Origin: Darksidea phi
Lineage: Eukaryota; Ascomycota; Dothideomycetes; Pleosporales; Lentitheciaceae
Direction of reading: 5' to 3'
DNA length: 64,000 nt
Assembly: GCA_030770425.1 (NCBI GenBank)
Contig: JASJFT010000060.1
Span: 1-64,000 of the forward strand
How positions within the stretch are numbered: position 1 is the first letter of the stretch; every line of letters begins with the position of its first letter. A program made the position numbers and the translations under genes. The notes beneath the pieces are model-generated. The model made no database searches and had not been told where the DNA came from. It saw only the letters and a list, made by a program, of their open reading frames with translations. Positions 62,271-64,000 of the stretch are shown here, piece after piece.

Positions 62271-63829
62271 CTAATGTCTAACGGCTATCATGTGCTCGTT
62301 CGCTGCACTCTGTGTATAAAACTTCTTGGCACACGTCTTACAGGAGATATTAGGGTTTCCATGTCCAGTGGCTGCCATGTGCTCGTTTGCTGCGCTCTGT
62401 GTATAAAACTTCTTAGCGCACGTCTTACAGGAGATATTAGGGTTCCCATGTCCAGTGGCTGCCATGTGCTCGTCTGCTGCGCTCTGTGTATAAAACTTCT
62501 TGGCGCACGTCTTACAGGAGATATTAGGGCTCCCATGTCCAGTGGCTGTCATGCGCTGGTTTGCTGCTTGACCTGATCTGAATTTCTCATCGGAGGTTCG
62601 ACACTTAAACCGTGACCAGTGCTTTTTAACCTCCATGTGTCGATTCGCTGCTTCCTCTAATCGGAATTTTTCGTCACAGGTTTGGCATCCGAATTGTAGT
62701 CCGTTTCTTTTGTACTGGTCTAGACTATTACTCCGTACGTCGAGAGGCGGAGCAGTAGCACGCTCTTCTGAAAGTCCCTTTATCTCTTTCTGAAGTCCTG
62801 CTGCAGCGTCAGCGCCGATGCATCACCAGGTAGAAGACAACTGCTACACTAACCAACTGTCTCTGGGATCGCTTCTTCCACGGTGTGAGTCTCGGCCATC
62901 TCTGCTGCCGGTATGACCGACAGCAGCTCCTTCGCATACGCCGATGCCGTCCCCGCCGCGTATGCTTGCCACTGCTTGTTCTTGTGCGAGTCGGCGTAGT
63001 CGCAGATGCCGCGGATCACAAGACACGGGAAGCTGTTCATCAAACCTGCCGCCTCCATCTCGAAGCAGAGCACGCCGCCAAGCTCCCTTCTCAGCTTGTC
63101 CCGTGTGTGCCCGTCCCTTATAACCTGGTTACCCGACGCGATTGTCCCGTAATGCACTACTACGTTCTCTCCTTTTCCACGCTGCGGTCGCGCTTGCTGT
63201 CTATCGGCGCTGCAGTGCTCGCACGTCTGACCGCCTTCGTGGTCGTAGGCAGCCTCGAATAGAACGTCACGGCCCGTCTTTATGCGCTGGAATTTAGGGA
63301 TACGTTCAAGCTTCGAGACGTACTCCAAGAGCCTACTTCTACCTCGCAACTTGTTTGCGCGTAGTCGTGCTACTGCTGCAAGCAGTATCTGCGGCGGAGA
63401 GTTCAGCAATCCCGTCCGATCAAAGCCGCTCGGTGTTGACTTTCCAGCGTCATACTGTACCACTCCGGCGAAGGTTTGATGCGGCTGGCTGACTACCACG
63501 TCTCCGAGCCGGATGTCGACCTCTGCGCTGGGAACGCCGCCTCCGATACCAACCATTAGTCCGAACCGAATCCCCTTAAATGTCGCCCTCATCTGTGTCG
63601 TTACGGCCGTTGCCGGGTTATTACCAATCCGGCCAGCTGGTAGGCACACAATCGCAACGTTGTGACCGCCAATCGATCCCAGAGCGTACAGGTTCTCGTC
63701 GTTATCGCCGAGGTCGCGCTCAAGGTCGTCGTGTTCTTCATCCAGCATCTCCTGCGCTGCCGCCAACTCGACGGGCAGCGCGCACACCCATCCTACGGTG
63801 TAGTCTTCACGGCGGAGTTGGCGCACCAT
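62271..63829 (-). CDS. Nucleoside-phosphorylase (PNP_UDP) domain fused to C2H2 zinc-finger repeats
   Basis: Two exons: 63829-62854 and 62800-62271 (501 aa). The 53-nt intron (GTTAGT donor, GCTGAC branch, CTGCAG acceptor) removes an in-frame stop. Residues 1-310 are the PNP_UDP_1-like domain of fungal STAND proteins: YTVGWVCALPVE, VGIGGG, LGDVVVS, the YDHEGG-TCEHC insert, GTIASGNQV, FEMEAAG and IRGICDYADSHKN. Next comes a short helical linker (about 325-357), then five C-x2-C-x12-H-x5-H finger units of 29 residues; the second has lost a Cys and a His. In fungal NLRs the PNP domain is usually an N-terminal effector and the repeats sense ligand; here no NB-ARC or NACHT module lies between them. 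The finger ORF has no start of its own and joins in frame, which supports the fusion. If the intron is not used, the protein ends after 326 residues. Confidence 0.75.
62295..62560 (-). repeat. 87-bp tandem repeats encoding C2H2 fingers
   Basis: Three consecutive units encode CKTCAKKFYTQSAA followed by D/N-EHM. The units differ at only a few bases and are 29 codons long, so the array is recently expanded or homogenised. Confidence 0.9.
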
Positions 63830-64000
63830 TCGCAGTATTTACAAAGGGGGCAGGAGGGGAGGGGCGGTGCTGGAGAGATGCTCGTAGAGAGAGAGTGTGT
63901 GTGTGTATGTGAAGTGGTCGTGGGCTGGCAGCTCTGAGAGTCCTGGTAGCGATGTGCTGTTGCCGCTCGGCCTTGTGACCTGCGTTGCAGCTGGCTGACT
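63830..64000. promoter_or_regulatory. Upstream region of the PNP-C2H2 gene
   Basis: It holds a purine-rich run (63,845-63,885) and a short (GT)n tract at about 63,895-63,910. No gene start is visible before the window ends. Confidence 0.35.

Noticed and set aside
62288..62536. Alternative minus-strand open frame over the zinc-finger repeats rich in Arg, Pro and Ser
   Set aside because: It is a shifted shadow of the 87-bp repeats; the other frame has regular Cys and His spacing and joins the PNP exon.
42231..64000. tRNA and rRNA genes in the gene-bearing part
   Set aside because: No cloverleaf-like A/B-box pair or rRNA core sequence was recognised by eye; a covariance-model scan was not possible.

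Overview
The window comes from a filamentous ascomycete (Pezizomycotina). Evidence: short introns of 45-75 nt with CTAAC/CTGAC-type branch points, fungal-specific protein families (HET domain, NB-ARC/TPR STAND proteins, PNP_UDP STAND-type modules, fungal AAA+ ATPases, DUF1996) and a very large block of DNA destroyed by repeat-induced point mutation (RIP). The species cannot be named from the sequence alone.

Region 1 to about 42,230 is an AT-rich isochore made of nested transposon relics. CpA and TpG dinucleotides are almost absent while CpG is kept, which is the signature of RIP acting on CpA. As a result there are virtually no ATG or TGA codons, and former CAA/CAG/TGG codons read as TAA/TAG. 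Reading through these stops recovers several families: a two-copy element with 111-bp (37-codon) tandem arrays, one copy followed by an Snf2-like helicase relic (about 3,950-11,600 and 11,650-16,300); three Ty1/copia relics on the minus strand (16,640-20,860 onward; about 21,340-23,762; and a nearly complete one with LTRs at 31,268-37,238); a Ty3/gypsy relic on the minus strand (about 26,700-31,260); and a copia gag fragment between two inverted LTRs (37,355-38,311).

Region 42,230 to 64,000 is gene-bearing with normal composition. In order: a minus-strand NB-ARC/TPR STAND (NLR-like) gene; a Tc1/mariner-type MITE in the shared upstream region; a plus-strand SesB-like serine lipase/esterase gene; a minus-strand protein with two HET-type regions; a plus-strand AAA+ ATPase gene with apparent disabling lesions; a minus-strand short-chain dehydrogenase; a plus-strand CHR-family chromate transporter; a minus-strand DUF1996 secreted-protein pseudogene; and a minus-strand nucleoside-phosphorylase domain spliced in frame to tandem C2H2 zinc-finger repeats.

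The most interesting unit is the divergent NLR/lipase pair. After intron modelling, the NLR N-terminus and the lipase C-terminus share a short Asn/Gly-rich motif in two blocks (INNYGHIGNIAD/VNNDGTITNLAQ and QTNNY/QTNNY). This is the layout of fungal amyloid signalling systems, in which the NLR templates folding of the same motif in its effector. The NLR receptor repeats are nearly identical 126-bp TPR units. With the HET, AAA+ and PNP-zinc-finger genes this makes a cluster of probable self/non-self recognition or cell-death genes beside a RIP isochore.
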